From Bernardetia sp963719525 (GTDB lineage: Bacteria; Bacteroidota; Bacteroidia; Cytophagales; Bernardetiaceae): 64,000 bases of DNA. Positions 1 through 8,877 of the stretch are shown here, piece after piece. Where the stretch lies: the NCBI GenBank assembly GCA_963719525.1, contig CAVRCG010000004.1, positions 372,001 through 436,000 on the forward strand, written 5' to 3'. Position numbers and translations under genes: made by a program. Each line of letters begins with the position of its first letter. Within the stretch, counting starts at the first letter, position 1. Below the pieces are notes generated by a model. It had not been told where the DNA came from. It was given only the letters and a program-made list of their open reading frames with translations, and did not search any database.

Positions 1-1
1 A

Positions 2-538
2 GGAAATCATAATGCACAAATAGGTATAAATCAAGGAAATATAAACATTAGTCCTAAAATAAATAAAATAACAAAAGTTCATCCTAACGCTGAAGATCAT
101 ATATCACAAGAACAGAATAAAAATATTTCACAAACTGTAAATGATATTATTACAATATTAGAAGATGCAGGGAAAATAAACAATAAGGACGAAAAAAGTA
201 AAGCATTTAGAGAATGGAATGGAAAGTTTAATAGAAAATTTAAAATAACAAATCGCTTATTATTCCCAAAGGAAAAGTATGAAGAAGCTATAATGTGGCT
301 TAGAAAACAACATGCTATACAAACTTCTAAGTTAAGAAGAACAAATAATGCAGAATGGAGAAATAAACGCTATAAGGGAATTTATTCAAAATTACGAGAA
401 TTAGGCTTTCCTAAAGAGAAAGCATACGAAATAGCAAATTCTAGTTTTCAATTAAAAGAACCTACAACTTCCTTAAAAGATTTAGGAGAACAAAACCTAG
501 ATAAACTTTATACAAAGATAATGAGTTTGAAAAAATAA
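2..538 (+). CDS. C-terminal part of a protein with an ORF6C-like tail (5' end outside window)
   Basis: The reading frame is open from the left edge, so only the last 178 codons are present. The first residues (GNHNAQIGINQGNINIS) are an Asn/Ile-rich repetitive linker, and a stretch encoded at about 200-320 (FREWNGKFNRKF, then FPKEKYEEAIMWLRKQ) resembles the ORF6C domain found at the C-terminus of phage antirepressor-like proteins; the last 60 residues are basic and helical. The gene stops 13 bases before the nuclease-methyltransferase gene, so the two are probably co-transcribed and this may be its regulator or accessory protein. An internal ATG at 293 exists but the upstream frame is clearly continuous. 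The ORF6C match is by eye and tentative. Confidence 0.55.
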   Translation, partial: GNHNAQIGINQGNINISPKINKITKVHPNAEDHISQEQNKNISQTVNDIITILEDAGKINNKDEKSKAFREWNGKFNRKFKITNRLLFPKEKYEEAIMWLRKQHAIQTSKLRRTNNAEWRNKRYKGIYSKLRELGFPKEKAYEIANSSFQLKEPTTSLKDLGEQNLDKLYTKIMSLKK

Positions 539-551
539 TTAAATTATAAAA

Positions 552-3044
552 ATGAGTCCAGAATATAAAAAGGAATACAAAAAGTTCAAGACTGCTTTAC
601 AAAAATCAAACACAGAAGAAGATGTAAAAAATGTCTATGCCAAACATTTCAAGATAGATTATGATACTTCGGATAGACACGATTTATATACGCCACAAAT
701 TCTTTTCGAATTTAAGTACGATAAAAACCTGCAAAATCTAAAATCAAAAGCTGCCGTTCTTGCTCAAATTTTATATTATATCCATCGTTTAAAATATGGT
801 TTTACAAACAAAGCCATTCCTGTTTTTTTGTGTTTGGCTAATAAAAATGAAGCCATTATTTCGCCTACCATTGAATGGAAAGAGTATTATAGCAAAACAG
901 ATAAATACGATTGGGATTTGACTCCTAGCAATCCAGATAAAAAATTGATTGAAGATTTGAGTAACGATGCAAAATTTATTCAACTTCATAATTATACAAT
1001 TACTGAAAACGAACAGGAATACAATCTATTTTTCGAAAAACTAACAAACTGTCTTTCTCCTCTTTCTTTGCAACAGTCTATTTTGATAGATAAGAAAATT
1101 ATTAATGAAGAGAATTTTGAAGAAGTTTTTGAGTATTGGAATGGAATTTTTGGAAGTTCGGTTCAAAATGGTTTCAAAACCTCAAAATATTTCGTTTGTG
1201 ATATTCAAGAAGGAAGAACCTATTTATTAAGAGAACAAGGAAAAGTATTTTTTGAATTTAGTAATGGAGAAGTAAAAGCAAAGAAAATTCTTTTAAAAGA
1301 TTATGACTTTTTTTGGCAAATCTATCAAAAAGTAACTAACATTGATACAATCAGAGGCATTTTATCAAAAATAGATAGATTGACCGATGAAGAAATGCGA
1401 CGTTTTCATGGCAAGTTTTTTACGCCTGTTCGTTTTGCTAGAAAAGCATTAGAATACATTGAGAAAACAGCAGGAAAAGAATGGTGGAAAACAGGAAAAT
1501 ACAGAATTTGGGATATGGCAGCAGGAACAGGAAATTTAGAATGGCATTTGCCAAGCGAAAGTTATCCTTTTTTATATCTCTCTACACTTTCGCCTTCTGA
1601 TGTCGAACACTGTGAAAAACTCTTTCCAGAAGCTACCGTTTTTCAGTACGATTATCTCAACAACGATGTAGGAAATGTTTTTTACAAAGATGGTTTTGAT
1701 TTCGGAATGACATGGAAATTACCTCAAAAACTGCGAAATGATTTAGCCAACCCAGAAATAAAATGGATAATTTTGATAAATCCTCCCTTTGCAACGAGTC
1801 AAAAAGCAGGATTGAATCATGGACAAAGCAAACAAGATGTAAGTAACACAGCCATCAGGAAAATAATGCATCAACACGAGTTAGGAGAAGTTTCGAGAGA
1901 ACTTTTTTCTCAATTTATTTTCAGAATCAAACACGAATTTGAAAATAAAGATACACTTTTTGGTTTATTTTCTAAGGTAAAATACTTGAATGCCAATAAC
2001 GACCAAAAATTTAGAGATAATCTATTTCATTTTGAGTTTCAGAATGGATTTATTTTTAGTTCGCTCAATTTTTCGGGAACAAAAGGTAAATTTCCTGTTG
2101 GTTTTTTGTTATGGAATTTATCTGAATCCGAAAAATTAGAAGAACAAACGATTGTAATAGATATTTTTGATGATAATGTTGATAAAATTGCACACAAACA
2201 AATTACCTCCCAACACAAAGATACTTTTTTGAGTAAATGGATAAATCGCCCTGCTGCAAGTATCAAATTTCCTCCTGTTGGTTCGGCTATCAATCTAAAA
2301 ATAAATAATAAAGACAGAAGAGATAGAATTGCAATTGGTTTTGTGGCTTCTTTGATGTGTGCAGGAAATGATTTTCAGCATCAAAATAATACGGCTTTGT
2401 TATCTGCACCTTACGTGAGTGCAGGTGCGCTGTCGGTTACGCCCAAAAATTTTGAAAAAGCAATGGTTGTTCATGCTGTTCGTCGCATTCCAAAAGCAAC
2501 ATGGATAAATGACAGAGACCAGTTTTTAAAACCAACTCAAGAATTAGAAACTGAATTTATAAATGATTGTACAATTTGGAATCTCTTTAGTAACTCCAAT
2601 CAAACGGCAGCCTTGAAAGATGTGATTTATGAAAAAGAAACGTATCAAATTCAAAATCACTTTTTTCCTTTCTTGATTAAAGAATTAAAAAAATGGCAAA
2701 TTACAGATTCAGATATTCAGATGAGTTTGACAAGTGCAACAGATAGATTTATAGCTAATTGGATAAAAGAAAATAAGAAAAAACTAAGCAAGGAAGCCAA
2801 AGAAGTAATTGAGGCTGGAGAACTAATTTATCAATTTTATTTCAAAAATTTACATCAATTACGAACTCATTTATTCAAAATACAGACGTGGGACGTAGGT
2901 TTTTGGCAAATTAAACAAGTTTTGAAAGACCAAAATTTAGCAAAAGACCTTTTCAAAGATTTAAAAGAAAAACACGATATACTCACTCAAAAAATAGAAC
3001 CTCAAATTTATGAAAATGGATTTATTTCTAAAGTAGAATTATAA
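552..3044 (+). CDS. Type IIG-like restriction enzyme: nuclease-N6-adenine methyltransferase fusion
   Basis: 830 residues. The N-terminus carries a PD-(D/E)xK-like pattern: Asp near residue 43 (RHD) followed by ExK in LFEFKYD near residue 53. The methyltransferase core follows: FHGKFFTP (about 290, motif X-like), WDMAAGTGNL (about 320, SAM-binding motif I) and ILINPPFATSQ (about 408, catalytic NPPF motif IV). The remaining 400 residues probably hold the target-recognition part. One polypeptide with nuclease, methylase and recognition regions is the layout of type IIG enzymes, which methylate adenine and cut at the same site. No separate specificity subunit or restriction gene is adjacent. Specificity cannot be read from sequence. 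An unspecialised methyltransferase with an inactive nuclease domain is the alternative. Confidence 0.75.
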   Translation: MSPEYKKEYKKFKTALQKSNTEEDVKNVYAKHFKIDYDTSDRHDLYTPQILFEFKYDKNLQNLKSKAAVLAQILYYIHRLKYGFTNKAIPVFLCLANKNEAIISPTIEWKEYYSKTDKYDWDLTPSNPDKKLIEDLSNDAKFIQLHNYTITENEQEYNLFFEKLTNCLSPLSLQQSILIDKKIINEENFEEVFEYWNGIFGSSVQNGFKTSKYFVCDIQEGRTYLLREQGKVFFEFSNGEVKAKKILLKDYDFFWQIYQKVTNIDTIRGILSKIDRLTDEEMRRFHGKFFTPVRFARKALEYIEKTAGKEWWKTGKYRIWDMAAGTGNLEWHLPSESYPFLYLSTLSPSDVEHCEKLFPEATVFQYDYLNNDVGNVFYKDGFDFGMTWKLPQKLRNDLANPEIKWIILINPPFATSQKAGLNHGQSKQDVSNTAIRKIMHQHELGEVSRELFSQFIFRIKHEFENKDTLFGLFSKVKYLNANNDQKFRDNLFHFEFQNGFIFSSLNFSGTKGKFPVGFLLWNLSESEKLEEQTIVIDIFDDNVDKIAHKQITSQHKDTFLSKWINRPAASIKFPPVGSAINLKINNKDRRDRIAIGFVASLMCAGNDFQHQNNTALLSAPYVSAGALSVTPKNFEKAMVVHAVRRIPKATWINDRDQFLKPTQELETEFINDCTIWNLFSNSNQTAALKDVIYEKETYQIQNHFFPFLIKELKKWQITDSDIQMSLTSATDRFIANWIKENKKKLSKEAKEVIEAGELIYQFYFKNLHQLRTHLFKIQTWDVGFWQIKQVLKDQNLAKDLFKDLKEKHDILTQKIEPQIYENGFISKVEL

Positions 3045-3049
3045 ATAAA

Positions 3050-3082
3050 AACGAACCGTTCGCTTTAAGCGAACCGTTCGTT
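3050..3082. repeat. Dispersed palindrome, family AACGAACSGTTCG (copy 1)
   Basis: Two 15-base arms (AACGAACCGTTCGCT and AGCGAACCGTTCGTT) around the loop TTA, with one C-C mismatch, flanked by A-rich and T-rich ends. It sits between the methyltransferase stop and ribD. Related copies are at 30051-30079 and 61614-61646, in each case directly after a stop codon, so it may act as a terminator as well as being a repeat. Confidence 0.75.
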
Positions 3083-3098
3083 AAAATAAAGAAATAAA

Positions 3099-4205
3099 AT
3101 GAACGAAGAACTATACATGCAACGTGCGCTACAAATTGCCAAAAAAGGAAAAGGCTCTGTAAGTCCAAATCCTTTAGTCGGTTGTGTAATTGTAGCTGAA
3201 AACAAAATTATTGGAGAAAGTTATCACAAGAAGTACGGAGAAGCACACGCAGAAGTAAACGCACTCAATAGCATTTCAAAAGAAGATAGATATTTGCTTT
3301 CCAAAGCTACTGTTTATGTTACTTTAGAACCTTGTAGTCATTTTGGAAAAACGCCTCCTTGTGCCGATGCGCTTATTGCAGCAAATGTAAAAAAAGTAGT
3401 GATTGCTACGCTTGACCCAAATCCATTAGTTTCTCAGAACGATGCAGGAAGAGGAATTCAAAAACTAAAAGATGCAGGAATTGAAGTAATTGTAGGAATG
3501 TGCGAAGAGGAAGCAAAACACCAAAATAGACGTTTCTTGACTGCTTTTACGAAAAAACGTCCGTATATTATTTTGAAATGGGCGCAAACGGCAGACGGAT
3601 TTATTGCCAGAAAAGATGGTACTTCAAAATGGATTAGTAATGCTGTTTCTAGAAAATTGGTACACAAATGGAGAAGTGAAGAAGACGGGATTCTGGTAGG
3701 AAAAAATACCGTTTTACAAGACAATCCAAAACTAAATGTAAGAGAATGGACAGGCAAAAATCCGACACGAATTATTTTAGCAGGAAATGGTTTTGAGCAG
3801 CTTAATTCTAGTTTTTCTGTTTTTGATGATAGTCAGCCGACACTTTTTTATGCTTATTCTGATAATGATACGTTTGATAACTCAAAAAAGACTACTTTTG
3901 TAAATAAATTTTTACAAACAGAATTAATAGAACTTGATAAAAGAGTAGATTCTATTACTTTTTGGCAAAATCTTTTTGAAGATTTGCATAGTAAAAACAT
4001 TCATTCTGTTTTTGTAGAAGGTGGAAGTAAAATTTTACATTCTCTTGTAGAAAATGGATTTTATGACGAAATCCGTCGTTTTACAGCTACAAATGTCTTT
4101 TTTAATGAAGGTTTTGAAGCTCCGAAAATTTCTATTTCGCCAGTAAAAACAGAGTTTATAGAAGACAACAAACTTGAAATAATAGTGGTAAGTGATAAGT
4201 GGTAG
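3099..4205 (+). CDS. ribD: Bifunctional riboflavin biosynthesis deaminase/reductase RibD
   Basis: 368 residues, the usual length of RibD. The N-terminal deaminase domain has the zinc site HAE (about residue 50) and PCSHFGKTPPC (about 77-88), which deaminates 2,5-diamino-6-ribosylamino-pyrimidinone phosphate. The C-terminal reductase domain begins near residue 155 (RPYIILKWAQTADGFIA, then SRKLVHKWRSEEDGILVG) and reduces the ribosyl side chain with NADPH. These are steps two and three of riboflavin synthesis in the cytoplasm. The last codons (VVSDKW) are encoded by the start of a short intergenic inverted repeat, so the natural C-terminus was probably altered by a repeat. No other rib gene is nearby. 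Confidence 0.95.
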   Translation: MNEELYMQRALQIAKKGKGSVSPNPLVGCVIVAENKIIGESYHKKYGEAHAEVNALNSISKEDRYLLSKATVYVTLEPCSHFGKTPPCADALIAANVKKVVIATLDPNPLVSQNDAGRGIQKLKDAGIEVIVGMCEEEAKHQNRRFLTAFTKKRPYIILKWAQTADGFIARKDGTSKWISNAVSRKLVHKWRSEEDGILVGKNTVLQDNPKLNVREWTGKNPTRIILAGNGFEQLNSSFSVFDDSQPTLFYAYSDNDTFDNSKKTTFVNKFLQTELIELDKRVDSITFWQNLFEDLHSKNIHSVFVEGGSKILHSLVENGFYDEIRRFTATNVFFNEGFEAPKISISPVKTEFIEDNKLEIIVVSDKW

Positions 4206-4256
4206 GTGGTAAGATACAATTTGCAACCTATCACTTACAACTTATTACCTACAACT
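4185..4256. repeat. Imperfect inverted repeat overlapping the ribD stop
   Basis: GTGGTAAGTGATAAGTGG-type sequence on the left (4185-4207) is roughly mirrored by ACCTATCACTTAC and CTTATTACCTACAAC on the right (4226-4255). The left arm contains the ribD stop codon. It may work as a weak hairpin between ribD and dcd. The pairing is imperfect and was judged by eye. Confidence 0.4.
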
Positions 4257-4262
4257 TAAAAT

Positions 4263-4799
4263 ATGATTTTATCAGACAAAGAAATATTAATTGAAATTGA
4301 AAAGGGAACTATTTTAGTTGAGCCTTTTGATAGAGAATGTTTGGGTACAAACTCCTACGACGTACATTTAGGCAAATTTTTGGCTACCTATAACGATGAA
4401 GTTTTAGATGCCAAGGCACACAATAAAATTACCACTTTTGAAATTCCAGAAGAAGGTTTAGTCCTTCGTCCTGATACGCTTTATTTAGGAGTAACGGAAG
4501 AATACACCGAAACGCACGCTCATGTGCCGTTTTTGGAGGGAAAATCTAGTGTTGGAAGGTTGGGAATTGATATTCATGCAACAGCAGGAAAAGGTGATGT
4601 CGGTTTTTGTAATGCGTGGACATTAGAAATTTCGGTTACACAGCCTGTTCGTATTTATGCAGGAATGCCGATTGGTCAGCTTATCTATTTCAAAGTAGAT
4701 GGGCAAATTGAAAGACCGTATAATGAAAAGAGTTCTGCAAAATATAATGAGCGAAGTACAAAGCCAGTAGAATCAATGATGTGGAAAAATAAATTCTAA
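4263..4799 (+). CDS. dcd: dCTP deaminase
   Basis: 178 residues, matching the family. The conserved core is visible: LGTNSYDVHLG near residue 28, then EGKSSVGRLGIDIHATAGKG near 91-110, with the Ser/Arg and Glu residues of the trimeric dCTP deaminase/dUTPase fold, and a C-terminal segment with YNERS that closes over the substrate. The enzyme converts dCTP to dUTP for thymidylate synthesis in the cytoplasm. Whether it is mono- or bifunctional (also hydrolysing dUTP) cannot be decided here. It starts 57 bases after ribD and lies in the same direction, so it may share that transcript. Confidence 0.93.
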   Translation: MILSDKEILIEIEKGTILVEPFDRECLGTNSYDVHLGKFLATYNDEVLDAKAHNKITTFEIPEEGLVLRPDTLYLGVTEEYTETHAHVPFLEGKSSVGRLGIDIHATAGKGDVGFCNAWTLEISVTQPVRIYAGMPIGQLIYFKVDGQIERPYNEKSSAKYNERSTKPVESMMWKNKF

Positions 4800-5028
4800 A
4801 TTTTGGTAGAACAAAATAAAATTTTCTTTTTTACAACAAATCAAAGGCAAAATCCGTTTGGTAGGAAAAATTTGAAATACTTTTTAGTTAAAAATATAAA
4901 TCTTAAAATCTCAACATTTATTATAATTTCAATTCGCTATTAATTTACTTTTATTACTTTACCGTAATTAGCTTTGCTGATTTAGCAAGTCGTAATTAAT
5001 AATCGACTTTGTCGCTTTGACAGGTCGT

Positions 5029-5052
5029 AATTGAATTTATGGTAATTCAATT
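5029..5052. repeat. Short inverted repeat before the acidic-protein gene
   Basis: AATTGAATT and AATTCAATT are exact reverse complements separated by TATGGT, ending 11 bases before the ATG at 5064. A hairpin here would cover the ribosome binding region. The surrounding 4800-5063 holds no gene; it also contains two copies of GTCGTAATT. Confidence 0.45.
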
Positions 5053-5063
5053 CATAATCATTT

Positions 5064-5585
5064 ATGCAAAACGAAGGATATTCAGCAGAAGCTATCAAAA
5101 CAATTAGAGATAAAGCTCTAAAAGAAGGACGTGATTTTGTTATCAATGAAGATATTGAGCGCACTTCCGAATCAGTTTGTTTTTATTTTATTGGAGAATA
5201 CAAAGGTAATGCTGTCGTATTTGATGCGTGTTTGTTTGCGCTACGTGTAGAATATGAAATGGCAGTTTTTGCACTTGCAGAAGAACGTGTAGAAGACACT
5301 TTTCCAGATTTTAATTTGGAGGTAGAAATGGAAAACGAAGAATCTGAATCAATGGAATATTTCGATGAAAAAGTAGCCGAAATAGAAGAAGGCGAAGAAG
5401 TACAAGTAAGCGAATACATTGATTTTGATGAAGCTGTCGATTATGGTGTAGGCTTAGATGTTTGTTTGAAAGTAAAAGAAGTAACCGACGAAACGGTTTC
5501 TAAATTTATTTCTAGCTTTAACAAAGGAACTTTCAAATTAGACCCAAAAGATTATACATTCAAATTAGAAGAATTTGGAGAGTAA
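5064..5585 (+). CDS. Acidic protein of unknown function
   Basis: 173 residues with no recognised domain. It has no signal peptide and no membrane segment. It is strongly acidic, especially around residues 90-125 where Glu-rich runs separate an N-terminal part (residues 1-85, with a well-mixed globular composition) from a C-terminal part ending in PKDYTFKLEEFGE. The start ATG at 5064 lies just after a short inverted repeat, and a rho-independent-type terminator follows. Codon use resembles its neighbours, so it looks like a real cytoplasmic protein. Function not inferred. Confidence 0.75.
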   Translation: MQNEGYSAEAIKTIRDKALKEGRDFVINEDIERTSESVCFYFIGEYKGNAVVFDACLFALRVEYEMAVFALAEERVEDTFPDFNLEVEMENEESESMEYFDEKVAEIEEGEEVQVSEYIDFDEAVDYGVGLDVCLKVKEVTDETVSKFISSFNKGTFKLDPKDYTFKLEEFGE

Positions 5586-5590
5586 AAAAT

Positions 5591-5652
5591 GTATAACAGA
5601 CTTCCCAGTCTGTTGAATTTGTTAAGTTTATTCAGAAAATACAAAAATCTAT
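5591..5652. repeat. 62-base direct repeat, copy 1 (twin at 8878-8939)
   Basis: A 62-base block that begins with the palindrome ACAGACT-TCCC-AGTCTGT and runs through TTGAATTTGTTAAG to AAAAATCTAT. The twin at 8878-8939 differs at only one position. Both lie directly downstream of a stop codon and both lead into a GTGATAGG-T-tract terminator, so the whole 3' end cassette was probably copied. Confidence 0.85.
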
Positions 5653-5682
5653 CATTTTATTGAAAAAGTGATAGGTTTTTTT
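5643..5682 (+). terminator. Rho-independent terminator after the acidic-protein gene
   Basis: CTATCA-TTTT pairs with AAAA-G-TGATAG (one bulged G) and is followed by GTTTTTTT. It overlaps the end of the 62-base repeat. Confidence 0.75.
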
Positions 5683-6190
5683 GTGTCTTGCTAGTTGCAG
5701 CATTCATAGAATACAACATAAAAAATGGGATTGTACAATTATCAAATTAGAGAGAAAAAAATATGAAAATAAGTAGATTTTCTAATTCATTCATTTATTG
5801 TGAAGAATAAAGTTTTGAGTTTTAGTAGAAATATAATTTAAAATTCTGAATTAGTTTTGAAAATCAAAATATACTGTTTTGATAATTGCACTATTTGGGT
5901 GTTTTGCTCTATTTTATTTATTGAAAAAACTTGTATGTCAGAAATAAATTTTTACCTTTGCCTCATCACTTAACAAAAATACAGATAAAAACGGCTTATT
6001 TAGTGCTTCAAATTACTCAAATAGCACTTAATAGAAATTTTTTTATAAATTTTTCACTTTTTCTCTTGTTTAGTTAAGAAAGATAATTATTGCACAAAAC
6101 ACATAATTTGATTACTGTTCTATCATGTTATAGATTTAATCAATTTATACAACCAAATCACCAAATTTATTTAATACTAATTTAAAAATT
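5683..6190. other. Long leader/intergenic region before the lipoprotein gene
   Basis: About 500 AT-rich bases without a credible gene. The only recognisable signal is a promoter at 5953. Downstream of it there is a leader of about 220 bases before the ATG at 6191, long enough to hold RNA structure, but I see no known riboswitch fold. Confidence 0.5.
5953..5960 (+). promoter_or_regulatory. Bacteroidota-type -7 box TACCTTTG
   Basis: TACCTTTG matches TAnnTTTG exactly. A TTG at 5931-5933, 19 bases upstream of the box, suits the -33 element. It would drive the lipoprotein gene at 6191 with a leader of roughly 220 bases. Confidence 0.65.
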
Positions 6191-7243
6191 ATGTTCAGTT
6201 CAATTCATTTTAATTCAATCAAAGTCTTAGTGGCTTTACTCGTTCTCGGTTTCCTTAGTTCTTGTGAAAAGCATACAGAAGAAATTCTCTCAGAAGTAAA
6301 TAGCAACGAACTAAAATTAGAAAATCAAATTGCACCTCCAAGTTTTAATGGTGTAAAGGTAGAAGCTCTTACTTCAAGTACTGCTCGTCAAGAAGAAAGA
6401 AAGTTTTTGTCTTTTGCTACCGTAGAAGATTTTGAGAAAACAATGGCAAGTCTTTCTAGTGAAAATATAGAAGAGTGGGAAAAATACTTTGGTTTTGAGT
6501 CGGCTAGAAAAACAAAAGACGAAGAAACACTTTCTAAAGAAGGTATCGAAGATGAATACTTAGCTGCTGTTCTTTCTCCAGAAAATATTATTCAAATTGG
6601 AAAGTGGGCATTTCGTATTGATATTCTCAATGAGAGAGTAGCTGTTGTAGAAGCAGATTCTAAGGAAAACGTAGCTCGTCTTTTTGATATCAATTACAAG
6701 ACACAACTAGATGAAAACTTTATGTTGTTTTCTACTGACGACAATATCCTTGAAGCTCTGGTAGCAGGAAGTAAAGGAACACTCAATAAAGATAATAAAG
6801 TTGAAATTTGGGGTTGGTTTTGTAAGGAGGACGGAGCTCCAAAAAGAAAAGATGATGGCTATCTGGATTATATTAGCAGCGTAAATCGTCTTAAATCTAA
6901 AGCTGTCTACCAAAAAGCTGGAGTATATTTCTCTATCATTATGAAGACGAAAATTCAATGGAATCAGTTTAATAATGGAATTTGGGTAGATGCAAATCCT
7001 AACTATCATTGGCTTGAAAGTGATTACAATTACGAATGTGAGGTAAAGTGTGGAGGTAGTGACTCTGGTAGTAATCCTTATAATGCTAATACATTTGTTT
7101 TGGATAGAAAATCAGACCATAGAGTTTTTCATGGTTTGAAAGGGCTTAAAAGTTACTATGCTTCAGTTGTGTTTTACGTTCAATATAGTAATGGCAATGC
7201 TCCAACCATTAAATCTACGCGCAGATACACTATTCAATACTAA
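6191..7243 (+). CDS. Lipoprotein of unknown function
   Basis: 350 residues. A signal peptide ends in a lipobox (FLSSC, Cys25), so the mature protein is lipid-anchored in the envelope. No domain is recognised. Residues 85-150 are helical and charged; the C-terminal half is rich in Tyr, Trp and Gly (GIWVDANPNYHWLESDYNYE) and contains two cysteines (YECEVKCGG) that could form a disulfide. The gene has its own promoter at 5953 and is followed by a terminator at 7257. Two exported paralogues follow in the same direction, which hints at a shared envelope role but does not prove it. Confidence 0.8.
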   Translation: MFSSIHFNSIKVLVALLVLGFLSSCEKHTEEILSEVNSNELKLENQIAPPSFNGVKVEALTSSTARQEERKFLSFATVEDFEKTMASLSSENIEEWEKYFGFESARKTKDEETLSKEGIEDEYLAAVLSPENIIQIGKWAFRIDILNERVAVVEADSKENVARLFDINYKTQLDENFMLFSTDDNILEALVAGSKGTLNKDNKVEIWGWFCKEDGAPKRKDDGYLDYISSVNRLKSKAVYQKAGVYFSIIMKTKIQWNQFNNGIWVDANPNYHWLESDYNYECEVKCGGSDSGSNPYNANTFVLDRKSDHRVFHGLKGLKSYYASVVFYVQYSNGNAPTIKSTRRYTIQY

Positions 7244-7256
7244 TCGTTTCCAATTA

Positions 7257-7293
7257 AAAATCATGTCTTCTTTACATAAGAAGATATGATTTT
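7257..7293 (+). terminator. Hairpin terminator after the lipoprotein gene
   Basis: AAAATCATGTCTTCTT pairs with AAGAAGATATGATTTT (one G-T position) around TACAT, followed by CTTTTG. Confidence 0.75.
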
Positions 7294-7320
7294 CTTTTGT
7301 TCTTAAAACTTTATCGAAAA

Positions 7321-8106
7321 ATGAAAAATATATGTATTGTAATTTTCCTACTTTCTATTGTAAACGTTTCTTTAGCTCAAAACATCTACATCAAGCCAAT
7401 GTTAGGCTCACAGCATGGATTATTCAAATTTCATAATCCACAAAGTACAAAATATTTTGATATGAATTACAAGCAAACTCCTTTCAACTGGCAAATAAAT
7501 CTCTATGCTGGCATTGCTTTAGAATGGCAAAAAGATGAAAAACAACGTTTCGAATTGAGTTATGCCACAAATGAAATTTCAGGAGGTTATGATTTTAAAT
7601 ATTATGATAATCCAGATGAGGATAACAGGCAAGATGATCAAATATGGAAAAGTTATGGAGGACGCTCTGCTCGCAATTTGTCTTTTAATTATGCAAGAGT
7701 TTTATTTAATAAGAATTATAATTCTGGACGTAGGCTCGCTTTTGAAGGAATCATCGGAGGAAGTTATCTTAATATCAGTAAACGATTCAATCATTCAAAT
7801 TCTGAATATACAGCTTATGATGGAGAGATTAGGGTAGCCGAATTTGAGAAAGAAAGATATTTTCACGGAGCAGCACTTAGTTTAGGTTTTGCTTCTCGTT
7901 TTTATACCATAGCAGGCAAACCAGCTGTAGAAGTACGTTTTCAGTATTCACAAGGACTAAAACATTTAGGAACTTATGGAATAGATTACGAAGTAAAAGG
8001 ACAGAAATACTATAGTGAGAGTAAGACAAGAGGTTCTATGATGAGCATTTCATTAGGTATTCCTATGCGTATTTTGAATTTGAATAAAAATAAAAAACAA
8101 GATTAA
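7321..8106 (+). CDS. Exported protein, probable outer-membrane beta-barrel (paralogue A)
   Basis: 261 residues from the ATG at 7321, chosen because it begins a clean signal peptide (MKNICIVIFLLSIVNVSLAQ); a TTG 24 bases upstream is possible but unlikely. The mature part starts NIYIKPMLGSQHG and alternates aromatic and polar residues in the manner of beta-barrel strands, ending with SLGIPMRIL. It shares the pattern N-I-[YF]-I-K-P near the start, LEWQKD, RFELS[YF]AT, F-GIIGGS[YF], and a C-terminal GIP[MI]R[IV]L with the next gene, so the two are tandem duplicates. No known family is recognised; a surface or pore role is inference. Confidence 0.75.
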   Translation: MKNICIVIFLLSIVNVSLAQNIYIKPMLGSQHGLFKFHNPQSTKYFDMNYKQTPFNWQINLYAGIALEWQKDEKQRFELSYATNEISGGYDFKYYDNPDEDNRQDDQIWKSYGGRSARNLSFNYARVLFNKNYNSGRRLAFEGIIGGSYLNISKRFNHSNSEYTAYDGEIRVAEFEKERYFHGAALSLGFASRFYTIAGKPAVEVRFQYSQGLKHLGTYGIDYEVKGQKYYSESKTRGSMMSISLGIPMRILNLNKNKKQD

Positions 8107-8112
8107 TAAAAC

Positions 8113-8874
8113 ATGAAAAATATATTTTTGACACTATTTTGTGTAGTGGCATTTTGTTTTGCTTCTACTGCACAAAATATTTTTATAAAACCTTTTGGTG
8201 GTTCGGCTTATGGATTTTCTACTGTTGAGAAAAAGCAAAATGTAGAAAATTTTGAAGCCTATAATCTAAATAAACCAAAATACTGGAGTTTTAATGCCTA
8301 TTACGGACTATCTTTAGAATGGCAAAAAGACACAAAAAATCGTTTCGAACTCTCCTTTGCTACTCACGAACTTGCTTTAGGTTATCAAATTGATTATACT
8401 TCTACTGTTACAGGAAACAGTTCTTCATTTAGAGAATATAAAAGAAATCCAACTTTGAATATTGCTCTCAATTATGGTCGTACTTTGGGTTCTGTTGGAT
8501 TAAAAACTGGTAAGAAAATATCTTTTGATGGAATAGTAGGAGGAAGTTTTGTTAAGAAAAATAGCTTTGGGTTTGGTGGCACTTCACAGATTGGAAGTAT
8601 TCAGGATTTTTACACAATAGATATAGACAGAAACACAGATTTTACTCCTTCTTTCGGTCTTAACTTAGGTTTTGCTACTCGCTTGCATAATGCAAAAGGA
8701 AATGCAGTTTTAGAATTTCGTTTGCAGTATATCAAAAGTTTTGTAGAAATGCGTTACCGAAATATAAATTATAAAATCAATGGACAAGAATTTGAATTCA
8801 GGCAATCTACCAATGCAAGCATGATAAACTTTGCATTTGGTATTCCGATACGAGTTTTGAGTACGGCGAAGTAA
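8113..8874 (+). CDS. Exported protein, probable outer-membrane beta-barrel (paralogue B)
   Basis: 253 residues with a signal peptide ending CFASTAQ. The mature protein begins NIFIKPFGGSAYG. It aligns along its length with the previous gene (LEWQKDTKNRFELSFATHE, FDGIVGGSF, FGLNLGFATR, FGIPIRVL) and starts six bases after it, so the pair is a tandem duplication in one operon. The divergence between the copies suggests an old duplication. The 62-base repeat and a terminator follow directly. Function unknown; beta-barrel topology is inferred from the alternating pattern. Confidence 0.75.
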   Translation: MKNIFLTLFCVVAFCFASTAQNIFIKPFGGSAYGFSTVEKKQNVENFEAYNLNKPKYWSFNAYYGLSLEWQKDTKNRFELSFATHELALGYQIDYTSTVTGNSSSFREYKRNPTLNIALNYGRTLGSVGLKTGKKISFDGIVGGSFVKKNSFGFGGTSQIGSIQDFYTIDIDRNTDFTPSFGLNLGFATRLHNAKGNAVLEFRLQYIKSFVEMRYRNINYKINGQEFEFRQSTNASMINFAFGIPIRVLSTAK

Positions 8875-8877
8875 AAC

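Noticed and set aside
7562..7837. 91-codon frame inside paralogue A
   Set aside because: Out-of-frame shadow of the exported protein; no ribosome site, Met/Ile-biased composition, and the paralogue does not conserve it.
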